Assembly (NCBI GenBank): GCA_004193555.1
Contig: RPGP01000001.1
Span: 1,042,790-1,106,789, forward strand
Source: Desulfobacteraceae bacterium Eth-SRB1
GTDB taxonomy: Bacteria; Desulfobacterota; Desulfobacteria; Desulfobacterales; ETH-SRB1
Reading direction: 5' to 3'
DNA: 64,000 nucleotides
The notes beneath the pieces were generated by a model that was given only the letters and a program-made list of their open reading frames with translations, was not told where the DNA came from and did not search any database. A program made the position numbers and the translations under genes. Below are positions 1-8,097 of the stretch, piece by piece; positions within the stretch are counted from its first letter, which is position 1; every line of letters begins with the position of its first letter.

Positions 1-331
1 GTTGTCTGTGAGTGAATTTAATGTTTGTGAAATCCTGATAGATAAAAATACATAATCTGTTCTTGACTTTATGCAAAACATATGTTGAACATAATAGTTT
101 AAATTGTTGTAGCCGTTCACGGCTTGAAATTGGAAATTAGAATTTTGGGAGAGATGTCTGCGTGCGGGCACGCAGAGGCAGGGATGAAACGAGCCGCTCC
201 CACAGTGAGAAATGCGTTTATCAACAGCACAACAGCTCAACAGCATGAATGCCCAATTTCCAATTTCCAATTTCTATTTTCTATTTTCTAATTTCAGCGT
301 TCAGTGAACGCTTACATAGAGGATCTGTATT
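1..331. other. Intergenic region upstream of rpmH with short text-like repeats
   Basis: No gene was found here. Around 111-133 there is a CCGTTCACGGCTTGAAATTGG-like stretch and around 250-297 a run built of CAATTTCC and TTTCTATT units. The same words recur around 60340-60650 in the other orientation, so this is part of the genome's intergenic repeat families. No DnaA-box cluster could be recognised, and dnaA itself is not in the window, although the genes that follow are those usually near oriC. An AGAGGA ribosome-binding site ends the region. Confidence 0.5.
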
Positions 332-466
332 ATGAAAAGAACATTTCAGCCAAGCAGAATTAAGCGTGCCAGAACACACGGTTTTTTGAAAAGGATGTCA
401 ACAAAACAGGGGAGAAAAATAATTAACAGGCGGAGAGCTAAGGGCAGAACCCGTTTAACGGTTTAA
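332..466 (+). CDS. rpmH: 50S ribosomal protein L34
   Basis: This short gene encodes a 44-residue, very basic protein starting [18 protein letters not shown] and ending GRTRLTV, the canonical L34 sequence and length. L34 is a structural protein of the large ribosomal subunit. The start is preceded by AGAGGA at a good distance. rnpA starts 9 bases downstream, the usual rpmH-rnpA pair found near bacterial replication origins. Confidence 0.97.
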   Translation: MKRTFQPSRIKRARTHGFLKRMSTKQGRKIINRRRAKGRTRLTV

Positions 467-475
467 GGGTAATAT

Positions 476-835
476 ATGTCTGTGCGCTTCTTTTTTCCCA
501 AGGCAGACAGGCTGTTAAAAAGCCCGGAGTTTTATAAACTATCAACATTTGGCAACAAAGTGCAAAACAGGCATTTTGTTGCGACATTTGCTCCCGGTTG
601 TTTTAAAAGAACGCGCCTTGGCATCACGGTGACGAAAAAGGTTGGACATGCTGTAACTCGCAACAGGATCAAGCGTTTGTCACGTGAATATTTTCGGCTA
701 AACAAGCATATTATTACTGGTAATTGGGATATAAATATAATTGCCAGGCATGAGGCTGCGGAATTGTCATCAAATCAGGCATTTTTATCCCTGCGCAATA
801 TTTTTGACAAAATATCCAGGAGTATTAATTATTAA
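476..835 (+). CDS. rnpA: Ribonuclease P protein component
   Basis: The 119-residue basic protein has the RnpA signature: an N-terminal F-x-K-x-x-R-L segment ([15 protein letters not shown]) and the central [21 protein letters not shown] helix (about residues 54-73), which contacts the P RNA and leader of pre-tRNA. It is the protein cofactor that helps RNase P remove tRNA 5' leaders. It lies between rpmH and yidD. Its stop codon overlaps the probable start of yidD, so the two are likely translationally coupled. Confidence 0.96.
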   Translation: MSVRFFFPKADRLLKSPEFYKLSTFGNKVQNRHFVATFAPGCFKRTRLGITVTKKVGHAVTRNRIKRLSREYFRLNKHIITGNWDINIIARHEAAELSSNQAFLSLRNIFDKISRSINY

Positions 836-1052
836 AAGAATATTTACAATTCCTGCCTTATTTCTTATCAGGGCATATCAATATATATTATCTCCTGTTT
901 TAGGCCCCTCATGTCGGTTTTACCCAACCTGTTCTGAGTATGCATATCAGGCTGTTTTGCGTTATGGTTTGTTTAAGGGATCTTTTCTTGCCTTAAAGAG
1001 AATTTTGCGGTGCCATCCGTTTAATCCAGGAGGTATTGATCCTGTTCCATAA
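831..1052 (+). CDS. yidD: Membrane protein insertion efficiency factor YidD
   Basis: The product is a small cationic protein with the YidD core: an N-terminal amphipathic segment ([20 protein letters not shown]), the Cys motif [11 protein letters not shown] and the [12 protein letters not shown] tail. It assists YidC and Sec in inserting inner-membrane proteins. No ATG, GTG or TTG precedes the conserved part in frame at a sensible place. The best start is ATT at 831, which overlaps the rnpA stop and follows CCAGGAG (816-822), giving 73 residues, the family's usual length. The next upstream ATG (741) would add about 30 residues encoded by rnpA in another frame. Confidence 0.9.
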   Translation: MKRIFTIPALFLIRAYQYILSPVLGPSCRFYPTCSEYAYQAVLRYGLFKGSFLALKRILRCHPFNPGGIDPVP

Positions 1053-1302
1053 GCCATATAAACGGGACCTTTGCAAAGCGCCCCCTTTTGCCCGATTATT
1101 GCGCCTGCCCCGTAGCTCCAGCAGATGGTACTGGGGTCAGGCTCAGATTTTAATCCTCGAAACATTCAACATATTCCTCCGGTTAAAGTCTGCGCCTTCC
1201 TTGAACTTGAATCCCGCTTTTAGCAGGAAACAGTTTTCAAGGGTTTCTTTTTACGATACCGTCAAATCTGAACATACATTAATATCGTTTTAGGAGTAGT
1301 TC
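1053..1302. other. Intergenic region yidD-yidC with a dispersed repeat
   Basis: No convincing gene is present. An open frame crosses the stretch, but its sequence is arbitrary-looking and it has no ribosome-binding site. Bases 1103-1140 form a repeat that recurs at 40463-40500. A ribosome-binding site (TAGGAGTA) for yidC closes the region. Confidence 0.5.
1103..1140. repeat. Dispersed 38-bp intergenic repeat, copy 1
   Basis: The unit reads GCCTGCCCCGTAG, about 12 variable bases, then GTACTGGGGT. It occurs again at 40463-40500. The outer CCCCGTA and TACTGGGG are imperfectly complementary, so the unit may fold into a hairpin. Function unknown. Confidence 0.5.
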
Positions 1303-2982
1303 ATGGACAAACCTCGATTTTTAATAGCTATAGTTCTATCCTTTCTTGTATTTGTTTTATGGGAGTTCTTGTGGGTTGAGAAAGAACCGGTTCAGCAGAT
1401 ACAGCCGGAACAGCAAGGTCAACAGATACCAGAACAGGTAACGCTACCGATAATTGAAGAAAAACCTTTTATTAAAGATGTTAGTACGGATATTAAAGAA
1501 ATTATACATGATCAAGGTCTTACGCAACAGGAAAAAGCAGCTAGGATAATTACCATAAACACCCCTTTATACTCGGTGCTGATTTCAGAAAAAGGAGCCG
1601 TGTTTAAAAGTTTTATTCTAAAAAAGTACAAAGAAAGCGGAAAGCCTGATTCACCCTTACTTGAAATGATTCCTCCGGCAATAAGTGATGCCGGAATATT
1701 ACGGCTTGGATTGGACAAAAAGAGCATCCCCGGTTTGGAGAAAGCTGTGTTTTTAACAAAACTTGTCTCCGATTCCATTAGTATAAACGACACCGAGAAA
1801 GAGATTGTTTTTTCCTGGGTGTCGCCTCAAGGAATAATTGTTGAGAAAAGGTTCACTTTTTCACCGGAAACCTACATGATAGAGCTAAGTGTCGTCATAA
1901 AAAACAGATCCTACCAGACCATTCAGGACAGACCCGTATTGTCGTTAATGAAACCGCCTGCTGAGGGTAAAACCATGTATGGCTTTGAAGGGCCGAGCGC
2001 ATTAATAAATAATAAGCTCGAACAGATAAAACTAAAAAAAATAGAGGATAAAAATATATTTACCGGTGAACTGCAATGGATAGCCGTGCAGGATCGTTAT
2101 TTTATGTCCAGCATTATACCTGTCAGCGCTGTTGAGGCGAGCATGCGTCTTTTTTTAGATGAAAACGATGTGTTGGAGGCTCAGTATTTGGGTCCAGCCA
2201 TCATAATCAATTCGGCCGGCCGGCATGTTTTTGAATATAAGCTGTTTTTTGGCCCCAAGAGCACGAAGATTCTTAAAGCTTTGGATTATAAACTGAGCAA
2301 AGCAATTAATTTCGGCATGTTTGATTTTCTTGCCAAACCGTGTCTCTGGTTTATGAATATAATTTATGGCGTTATTCCCAACTATGGTGTCGCAATCATT
2401 ATTTTGACTGTATTTACCAAAATAATTCTCTGGCCCTTAGGGACCAAGAGTTATAAGTCCATGGCTCAAATGAAAAAGATTCAGCCGCTGATGAAGGAGA
2501 TCAGGGAAAAATATAAAAACGACAAGAAAAGGATGAATGAGGAGGTTATGGGGTTGTATAAGACCTATAAGGTAAACCCCGTGGGCGGATGCCTTCCGAT
2601 GTTTCTCCAGATACCTGTGTTTTTTGCTCTGTATCGTATGTTATATGAAGCAATAGAACTAAGGCACGCTCCCTTTTTTGGCTGGATTACAGATCTGGCA
2701 GCTCCTGACAGACTTTTTCGTTTTGGTTTTTCCATTCCATTCATGCAGGAGCCGTACGGTATTCCTGTGTTAACAATTATAATGGGCGGAACTATGTTTT
2801 TACAGCAAAAAATAGCGCCCCCCATGGGTGATCCGGCGCAGGCAAAAATGATGATGTTTATGCCCCTTATTTTCACGGTAATTTTTATTAATTTTTCTTC
2901 GGGGCTTGTCTTATACTGGCTTGTAAACAATGTGCTGTCTATTTCGCAGCAGTACTATATAACAAAGAAAGCTTTAAAATAA
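1303..2982 (+). CDS. yidC: Membrane protein insertase YidC/Oxa1
   Basis: The 559-residue protein has the Gram-negative YidC plan. It has an N-terminal signal-anchor (residues 6-25), a large periplasmic beta-sandwich domain (about 40-340), and the conserved Oxa1 core with NYGVAIIILTVFTKIILWPL, the charged KKIQPLMKEIREKYKNDKKR cytoplasmic loop, VNPVGGCLPMFLQIPVFFALY and the final LVLYWLVNNVLSISQQYY segment. It inserts and folds inner-membrane proteins alone or with SecYEG. It sits between yidD and jag, the usual order. The ATG follows TAGGAGTA. Confidence 0.97.
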   Translation: MDKPRFLIAIVLSFLVFVLWEFLWVEKEPVQQIQPEQQGQQIPEQVTLPIIEEKPFIKDVSTDIKEIIHDQGLTQQEKAARIITINTPLYSVLISEKGAVFKSFILKKYKESGKPDSPLLEMIPPAISDAGILRLGLDKKSIPGLEKAVFLTKLVSDSISINDTEKEIVFSWVSPQGIIVEKRFTFSPETYMIELSVVIKNRSYQTIQDRPVLSLMKPPAEGKTMYGFEGPSALINNKLEQIKLKKIEDKNIFTGELQWIAVQDRYFMSSIIPVSAVEASMRLFLDENDVLEAQYLGPAIIINSAGRHVFEYKLFFGPKSTKILKALDYKLSKAINFGMFDFLAKPCLWFMNIIYGVIPNYGVAIIILTVFTKIILWPLGTKSYKSMAQMKKIQPLMKEIREKYKNDKKRMNEEVMGLYKTYKVNPVGGCLPMFLQIPVFFALYRMLYEAIELRHAPFFGWITDLAAPDRLFRFGFSIPFMQEPYGIPVLTIIMGGTMFLQQKIAPPMGDPAQAKMMMFMPLIFTVIFINFSSGLVLYWLVNNVLSISQQYYITKKALK

Positions 2983-2994
2983 CGGAGGTTATGC

Positions 2995-3753
2995 ATGTCT
3001 CCTGATTTGGAATTTGAAGGAAAAAATGTAGAACAGGCGCTGCAAAAAGCCTGTGAAGAGTTAGGCATATCGAAAGAAAAGCTCAAACATGATGTGATTT
3101 CGTATGGTTCTACCGGTATTTTTGGTCTTGTTGGGGCAAAGAAAGCAAAAATTCGCGTGGTTGTACCCAAACAGGCAATGGAAACAGTTCCTCCATCGGA
3201 GCCTCCATCGAAGCCTCAGGCAAAACCCCAGACAGAGCTTGGGGCGGATTTAGATGCCGGCAAAACTTATGATGAAGCCGTCGATCTTGGAAGAAATGTT
3301 TTGCAGCGGATTATCGATTTTATAACTACAGATGCTTCAATATCGATTGAAAGAAGCTCTGGTAATGTGTGTTTCAACATTACGGGCGGCACACCTGCTC
3401 TTCTTATTGGTAAGCACGGACAGACCCTTGAGGCAATGCAGCATCTTACCGAAAAAGCAATAAACAGCAACATCAAGCAGAGAATACGCATTCGAGTAGA
3501 TGTTGAAGGTTATCTGGAGACTCGACGCGCCAGTCTGAAAAAACTGACTAAACGGCTTTCGGAGAAGGTAAGAAGCACAGGAAAACCTGTTAAGATAGGT
3601 CAAATGAATGCTTATGACAGGAGAATTGTACACATTACTTTAAAAAATGATGCTAATGTAACGGTAAAGAGCACCGGTGACGGTTTTATAAAGAAGATGA
3701 TGATGTTTCCGAAGAAAAACTCTGTGCGGAATAGAAAAACAAAATCGCCTTAA
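2995..3753 (+). CDS. jag: Jag/KhpB-type RNA-binding protein (Jag-N, KH, R3H)
   Basis: This 252-residue protein begins with a Jag-N domain (EFEGKNVEQALQKACEELGI, ending SYGSTGIFGLVGAKKAKIRV). A Pro-rich linker (about 63-78) follows, then a KH-II domain with the GKHGQTLEAMQHLTEKAIN loop, then an R3H-type segment (YDRRIVHITLKND). It binds RNA and is linked to cell-envelope and division control in other bacteria. GGAGG precedes the start. It sits between yidC and mnmE, as in many genomes. Confidence 0.93.
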   Translation: MSPDLEFEGKNVEQALQKACEELGISKEKLKHDVISYGSTGIFGLVGAKKAKIRVVVPKQAMETVPPSEPPSKPQAKPQTELGADLDAGKTYDEAVDLGRNVLQRIIDFITTDASISIERSSGNVCFNITGGTPALLIGKHGQTLEAMQHLTEKAINSNIKQRIRIRVDVEGYLETRRASLKKLTKRLSEKVRSTGKPVKIGQMNAYDRRIVHITLKNDANVTVKSTGDGFIKKMMMFPKKNSVRNRKTKSP

Positions 3754-3767
3754 TCTCTGAACAGAAC

Positions 3768-5189
3768 ATGTATTTCAATAAAATGGACAGTTCAACAATT
3801 GCCGCCATCGCCACCCCGATTGGTTGCGGCGGTATAGGTATTATCAAGATTTCCGGCCCCAATGCATTATCCATTGCAGATCATATCTTTAGAAAAGCAG
3901 GCTTTAAACAGGAAGGGCCGGATACTGCTCATAGCTTCTCTTTTAAAACACACCGGCTGTATTATGGACACATTGTTGATCCGAAAAGCGGGCAGGTTCT
4001 TGATGAGGTCGTTTTGGCGGTTATGAAGGCTCCACATTCATATACTTGCGAGGATATTGTGGAGATACAGGCTCATTCAGGTTATGCTGTGTTAAGCGCC
4101 ATTTTGTCGCTGACATTAAAGCAGGGAGCGAGACTGGCAGAGCCGGGGGAATTTACAAAAAGGGCATATCAAAATGGTCGTATAGACTTGACCCAGGCTG
4201 AGGCGGTTATTGACATTATCAATGCAAGGACCGACAAAGCGCTTGAAATAGCCACTTCCCAGATTAAGGGGGATATGAAAGCAAGAGTCGAGGCCATAAG
4301 AAATATACTTGTAAATATCATGATCCGCGCAAATGCGGCTATAGATTTTCCCGATGATGCTGGAGAAACAATTGATATTGATTCAGCATTGGAGACATTG
4401 TATAGCAGGGTGGGCAACCCGTTAAGGAAACTGATTGAACAATATGACAATGCTCATGTTTTAAGAGATGGTCTGAATCTGGTTATTGTTGGTCGACCCA
4501 ATGCGGGCAAGTCGAGCCTTATGAACCGTTTGATTAAAAAGGATCGGGTTATTGTTACATGTGTGCCTGGAACAACAAGAGATTTAATCGAAGAGACTTT
4601 AAATATCCACGGGATTCCGGTTGTTGTTACCGATACCGCAGGCCTTCACGAAACTGAAGATCCTGTTGAGGTAGCCGGCATAAAAAAGACCTATGAACAT
4701 GCTTCCGGTTGCGATCTGGTTTTGTTTGTCGTTGATGCAAGCTGTTCGCTGACAAGCGAGGATGTTACAATCTTCGAAAAAATAAACAACAAGAAAACGA
4801 TTCTTGTAATAAACAAGTCGGATCTCGTAGATGAAAAGTTTGTCATGGACATTCCGGACGGTTGGGCTGATATGCCGCAGGTAATAATATCAGCGCTTTA
4901 TAATCGCGAGATCGACACTCTTAAAAATTTAGTGGCAAAGATCGTATTGTCTGAACCAGGCCTTGATCTGGCCGGTAAAATTATTCCAAACCTGCGACAT
5001 AAGATAGCCCTTGATAGAAGCCTTGGGGCAGTCTCTTCAGCCATTGATGGGCTTCGGGCGAAAGTTCCGTTTGAGTTGATTGCCATTGATGTTCAGGAGG
5101 CTATTGACTCGCTTGGAGAAATTACCGGTGTTGCGGCAGGGGAAGAAATTCTTGATAAGATTTTTAGCAGCTTTTGTATTGGGAAATAA
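3768..5189 (+). CDS. mnmE: tRNA uridine-5-carboxymethylaminomethyl modification GTPase MnmE
   Basis: The 473-residue protein has the N-terminal tetrahydrofolate-binding domain (TIAAIATPIGCGGIGIIKISG), the GTPase domain with P-loop GRPNAGKSS, DTAG and NKSD motifs, and the C-terminal C-x-G-K ending (SSFCIGK) that carries the catalytic Cys. With MnmG it modifies the wobble uridine of certain tRNAs. Translation may start at 3768 or at the second ATG at 3783, which matches the family N-terminus better. A parS site begins at the base following its stop codon. Confidence 0.97.
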   Translation: MYFNKMDSSTIAAIATPIGCGGIGIIKISGPNALSIADHIFRKAGFKQEGPDTAHSFSFKTHRLYYGHIVDPKSGQVLDEVVLAVMKAPHSYTCEDIVEIQAHSGYAVLSAILSLTLKQGARLAEPGEFTKRAYQNGRIDLTQAEAVIDIINARTDKALEIATSQIKGDMKARVEAIRNILVNIMIRANAAIDFPDDAGETIDIDSALETLYSRVGNPLRKLIEQYDNAHVLRDGLNLVIVGRPNAGKSSLMNRLIKKDRVIVTCVPGTTRDLIEETLNIHGIPVVVTDTAGLHETEDPVEVAGIKKTYEHASGCDLVLFVVDASCSLTSEDVTIFEKINNKKTILVINKSDLVDEKFVMDIPDGWADMPQVIISALYNREIDTLKNLVAKIVLSEPGLDLAGKIIPNLRHKIALDRSLGAVSSAIDGLRAKVPFELIAIDVQEAIDSLGEITGVAAGEEILDKIFSSFCIGK

Positions 5190-5205
5190 TGTTTCACGTG
5201 AAACA
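5190..5205. promoter_or_regulatory. parS centromere-like site
   Basis: The 16-base perfect palindrome TGTTTCACGTGAAACA matches the bacterial parS consensus (TGTTNCACGTGAAACA) at every position. ParB loads at such sites to organise origin segregation. It starts one base after mnmE. No parAB genes are in the window. Confidence 0.93.
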
Positions 5206-5212
5206 GAGGATT

Positions 5213-5285
5213 AAGAGATCCAAGAGATCAGAAGTCGGAAGTCGGAGGTCAGAACGAGCAACCAGTAACGAGTAACCAGTAACTC
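5213..5285. repeat. Short tandem text-like intergenic repeat
   Basis: The stretch is built of near-tandem words such as AGTCGGAAGTCGGAGGTCAG and GCAACCAGTAACGAGTAACC. Similar words appear near 32036-32175, 45291-45310 and 62254-62295. They are not CRISPR units, since there is no constant repeat and spacer spacing. Confidence 0.6.
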
Positions 5286-5334
5286 GGGTTTTTCACTTTG
5301 TTCCAACCGGCATGTCCGGGGTAGGAGTATAATT

Positions 5335-6036
5335 ATGGATATAGATTTTTCACCTTTTTTCAGAAAATATGAAGAGATTGTGGCAATGGCGGACACCGTT
5401 TTTGAGCGCGTAAAAAAGGAGTACCCGGAATGTGTAACATGCAAACAGGAGTGCTCCGACTGTTGTTATGCACTTTTCGATCTTAGCGTGATTGAAGGGT
5501 TATATATAAATCATCATTTCAATAAAAAATTTAAAGGAAAAGAAAGGCACAGGCTTATTGATAAGTTAAACAGAGCTGATCGGGAGGTACACAGGATAAA
5601 GAAAAAAGCCTTCACAGATCTGAAGGCCGGTAAAAAAGAGGACGACATATTAACGAATATGGCAGAGCAACGGATCAGATGCCCGCTATTGAACGAGCAG
5701 AACCTTTGCGATATGTATGAATACCGGCCTATAACATGCAGGCTGTACGGGATTCCAACCATTATTGGCGGAAAAGGCCATACATGCGGCAAATCCGGCT
5801 TTGTTGAGGGCAAGCAGTATCCTGCGGTAAATCTGGATATGCTCCAGAACAATCTTTACAAAATATCCGTTGAACTTGTAAAAGAAATTAAATCCAGGCA
5901 TGTTAAAATGGCTGACATGCTTGTGCCCTTATCTATGGCGCTTCTTACCAGTTATAATGAAGAGTATTTTGGATTAAAAGCCCCTAAGCAAGACAGCTCC
6001 AAAGAAGAGCAGAAGGTCAAAAGGAGGAATAAATGA
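5335..6036 (+). CDS. YkgJ family cysteine-cluster protein
   Basis: The 233-residue protein has the cysteine pattern of the YkgJ / zinc- or iron-chelating domain: CVTCKQECSDCCYALF (residues 35-50), then CPLLNEQNLCDMYEYRPITCRLYG and a late C. The Cys residues probably bind Zn or an Fe-S cluster; the exact role of the family is unknown. It overlaps the next gene by four bases (ATGA), so the two are translationally coupled and probably act together with the methyltransferase that follows. Confidence 0.8.
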   Translation: MDIDFSPFFRKYEEIVAMADTVFERVKKEYPECVTCKQECSDCCYALFDLSVIEGLYINHHFNKKFKGKERHRLIDKLNRADREVHRIKKKAFTDLKAGKKEDDILTNMAEQRIRCPLLNEQNLCDMYEYRPITCRLYGIPTIIGGKGHTCGKSGFVEGKQYPAVNLDMLQNNLYKISVELVKEIKSRHVKMADMLVPLSMALLTSYNEEYFGLKAPKQDSSKEEQKVKRRNK

Positions 6037-6401
6037 CAAAAATTTCCCCTGAAACAGGCATTTCCCTTGAAGAAGAGGAACGGAGAAAAAAGTATATTTT
6101 TGACAGCATGGCCCCGCGGCGTCAAAAGCATATCCTGAAAAAAGGGTATAAAGAATGGGATCCTTTTATCAAACCAAAAGATCCGATAGATATCAGAAAA
6201 GATGCCACAAACCGCACAACCCAGATGCTGGTGAGTGAATTTCTGCAAACAAGCGATGCAGAATCATATACCAACGAGTATGGCCGGGGCGCCTTTGAGC
6301 TTTGCAGCGGAATAATTAATAAGAATGATAAATATAGAGGCATGCTTGAGTTTGCATGCTGGTATGTTGATCTGTTAAAAAGGGAAGGGAAGCTTGAATG
6401 A
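6033..6401 (+). CDS. Conserved hypothetical protein in a YkgJ-methyltransferase unit
   Basis: The product is a 122-residue soluble protein rich in charged residues, with a MAPRRQKHILKKGYKEWDPF stretch near residue 29. No domain was recognised and no membrane segment is seen. Its start overlaps the stop of the YkgJ-like gene (ATGA) and its end overlaps the TTG start of the methyltransferase. This three-gene coupling is the only clue to its role. Confidence 0.75.
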   Translation: MTKISPETGISLEEEERRKKYIFDSMAPRRQKHILKKGYKEWDPFIKPKDPIDIRKDATNRTTQMLVSEFLQTSDAESYTNEYGRGAFELCSGIINKNDKYRGMLEFACWYVDLLKREGKLE

Positions 6402-7308
6402 CAGGTGCGATTTAAATTTAATTAAACAGAAAGTAGCCGAAACCGTATTTGAATCGGCCAAACACCTGACCCCGCAGGACATAGAAAATGAATTAGCAAA
6501 CAGGTGTTTTTATCCTAAAAAACAGATAAAACAGGCGATTAAAGCTTTAATTGCAGAACAGACACTTGTATATACTTATAAATATGGCCATAATTTTCTG
6601 GAAAAATCCTTTAACAGGCCTATGCGAATATCAAAGCGAGTTGTACTGAAGCCGCCTGGGATTCAATATAGCGGAATGCCCGATGATGTTGTTATTGAAA
6701 TGCAGCGTGGAGCATCATTTGGCATCGGCGACCACCCGACAACCAGGCTGGCTGTAAAGGGCATCGAACATATTTTATACACAAAGCGGTTTCTTGCAGG
6801 TAAAAAGGATACTGTAGCGCTTGATATAGGAACAGGTTCAGGCATTCTTGCGATGACTGCGGTTTTGTTTGGAGTTGATAAAGCAATCGGCACAGATATT
6901 GACCAGATTGCAAGGAAAGAGGCTAAAGAAAATATAATAATTAATGGACTGAACAATCGGATCGAAGTCAATGACCGGCCGCCTGATAATATAGGTGGGC
7001 GCTTTTCCCTGATAACCGCAAATCTGCGTTATCCTACCCTGGCAAGTTTATATTCCCGTTTAAATCATATTACAGAAGATCGAGCAGCAGTTGTAATTTC
7101 AGGCCTTAAAACGTCTGAAATGTCAGACATAAAAGAGCTTTATACACAGACATTTCTTAAGCTGGAAAAAAGTGAGGTAGAGAAAGGATGGGGCGTAATG
7201 GTGTTTGAAAAAACAGCCCAAGGAGATATTAGAACGCAGAAGTCAGGTGCAGCCAAGGTTACAACAACCTGTCAAAGCGGCGTAGACCCTGGCTGTCACC
7301 TGAACTGA
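6394..7308 (+). CDS. PrmA-like class I methyltransferase
   Basis: The 304-residue protein has an N-terminal helical, HTH-like segment (about 1-60), the G-x-G-D-H-P-T-T motif typical of L11 methyltransferases (FGIGDHPTTRLA, near 110), and the SAM-binding motif LDIGTGSGILAM followed by GTDIDQIA. It probably methylates a protein lysine, but L11 as substrate is only an analogy. The TTG start at 6394 overlaps the previous stop and follows AGGGAAGGGA. The last 25 or so residues look unlike the family and are encoded by a hairpin-forming sequence ending near 7318 (AACCTGTCA/TGACAGGTT), so the natural 3' end may have been replaced. Confidence 0.8.
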   Translation: MNDRCDLNLIKQKVAETVFESAKHLTPQDIENELANRCFYPKKQIKQAIKALIAEQTLVYTYKYGHNFLEKSFNRPMRISKRVVLKPPGIQYSGMPDDVVIEMQRGASFGIGDHPTTRLAVKGIEHILYTKRFLAGKKDTVALDIGTGSGILAMTAVLFGVDKAIGTDIDQIARKEAKENIIINGLNNRIEVNDRPPDNIGGRFSLITANLRYPTLASLYSRLNHITEDRAAVVISGLKTSEMSDIKELYTQTFLKLEKSEVEKGWGVMVFEKTAQGDIRTQKSGAAKVTTTCQSGVDPGCHLN

Positions 7309-7312
7309 CAGG

Positions 7313-7825
7313 TTATGAATTTTTTGACGACAATTCTAACTTCAACTCAAACCGTTGTTCTGTAACCGTTGCGCCCCACTGCTCACCGGAGCGTTCTTCG
7401 ACCAATTTAAACCCAAACTTCTCATAAAGATGCCTTGCTGGTCCAAGACCATGGAAAGTCCAGAGATACACTCTTTTAAACCCTGCTTTTTTGCAGAAAG
7501 AAATGGCCTGTTTCATTAGATAGTTTCCAGCACCTTTTCCTTTCAGTTTGTCCGAAATGATAAACCAGCGCAGATGTGCGATGTTTTTATTTTCAGAAGT
7601 ACCATCGATGGTAATCGCTCCTTCAATATTGTCATCAATAGACAATGACCATATACGATCTTTAATTTTGTTGTACTTATTTATGAAATTTGAAAGTTCA
7701 GTCGCTACCTTTGCTTCAAAAAAATGTCCGAAGTTCCAATGAACCGAATAGTACTTTGCATGCAATTCAGAGATTTTCCCTATTATTCCTGGCTTATATC
7801 CGATACTACTCTCAAAATCTGCCAT
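7313..7825 (-). CDS. GNAT family N-acetyltransferase
   Basis: The roughly 170-residue protein shows the GNAT acetyl-CoA loop region (ISDKLKGKGAGNYLMKQAISF, about 95-115) and a typical C-terminal LYEKFGFKLVEE. It would transfer an acetyl group to an unknown small molecule or protein. The ATG at 7825 has a GAGG nine bases upstream; a start at 7840 adds five residues. The gene is flanked by GTTATGA (7312) and TCATAAC (7849), complementary 7-mers like integron cassette ends, but no clear attC stem was established. Confidence 0.8.
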   Translation of the reverse strand: MADFESSIGYKPGIIGKISELHAKYYSVHWNFGHFFEAKVATELSNFINKYNKIKDRIWSLSIDDNIEGAITIDGTSENKNIAHLRWFIISDKLKGKGAGNYLMKQAISFCKKAGFKRVYLWTFHGLGPARHLYEKFGFKLVEERSGEQWGATVTEQRFELKLELSSKNS

Positions 7826-7968
7826 CAGCTTTATCCTCATTTAAAATCATAACCCATCACCTGTGGGCAGGGTAACAGTGCCTTTGTAAAAGGCAATTAA
7901 ACACAAAACTTGGTAAAAACTTCAAACCGCACGAACCTGCGCATCTGAGTGAATGGCGTTGGTTCTGC

Positions 7969-8097
7969 TCACTCCCTGTCCAGCCAGTAGTCTGGGCGAC
8001 GTCGAAGGTCGGCAACCGCGATGATGCGCACGAAGCCAGACTTGACTTGATAAATGACGCCAAACGGGGAGTTATTGTCAAATGTTGTGTATGGCAT
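7969..8097 (-). pseudogene. ParE/RelE-family toxin, C-terminal remnant
   Basis: Read on the minus strand, the 42 residues include PFGVIYQVKSGFVRIIAVAD and LRRRPDYWLDRE. This is the classic end of ParE-type toxins, in which a final beta strand and an LRRRPxYWxxR tail complete the fold. Everything upstream is missing, because the reading frame begins exactly at the left end of the adjacent IS256-type element. It is a toxin gene cut by insertion or deletion, with no antitoxin gene beside it. Confidence 0.75.

Noticed and set aside
1036-1293. 85-residue open frame between yidD and yidC
   Set aside because: It starts inside yidD, has no ribosome-binding site, includes the dispersed repeat and shows no protein-like conservation pattern.
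5213-5285. Possible CRISPR array in the repeat-rich intergenic stretches
   Set aside because: Repeat words are short, degenerate and adjoining with no constant repeat length or spacers, and no cas genes are in the window.
7857-8081. 74-residue minus-strand frame beside the ParE remnant
   Set aside because: It is in another frame; the ParE-type ending is read clearly in the neighbouring frame at 7969-8097.
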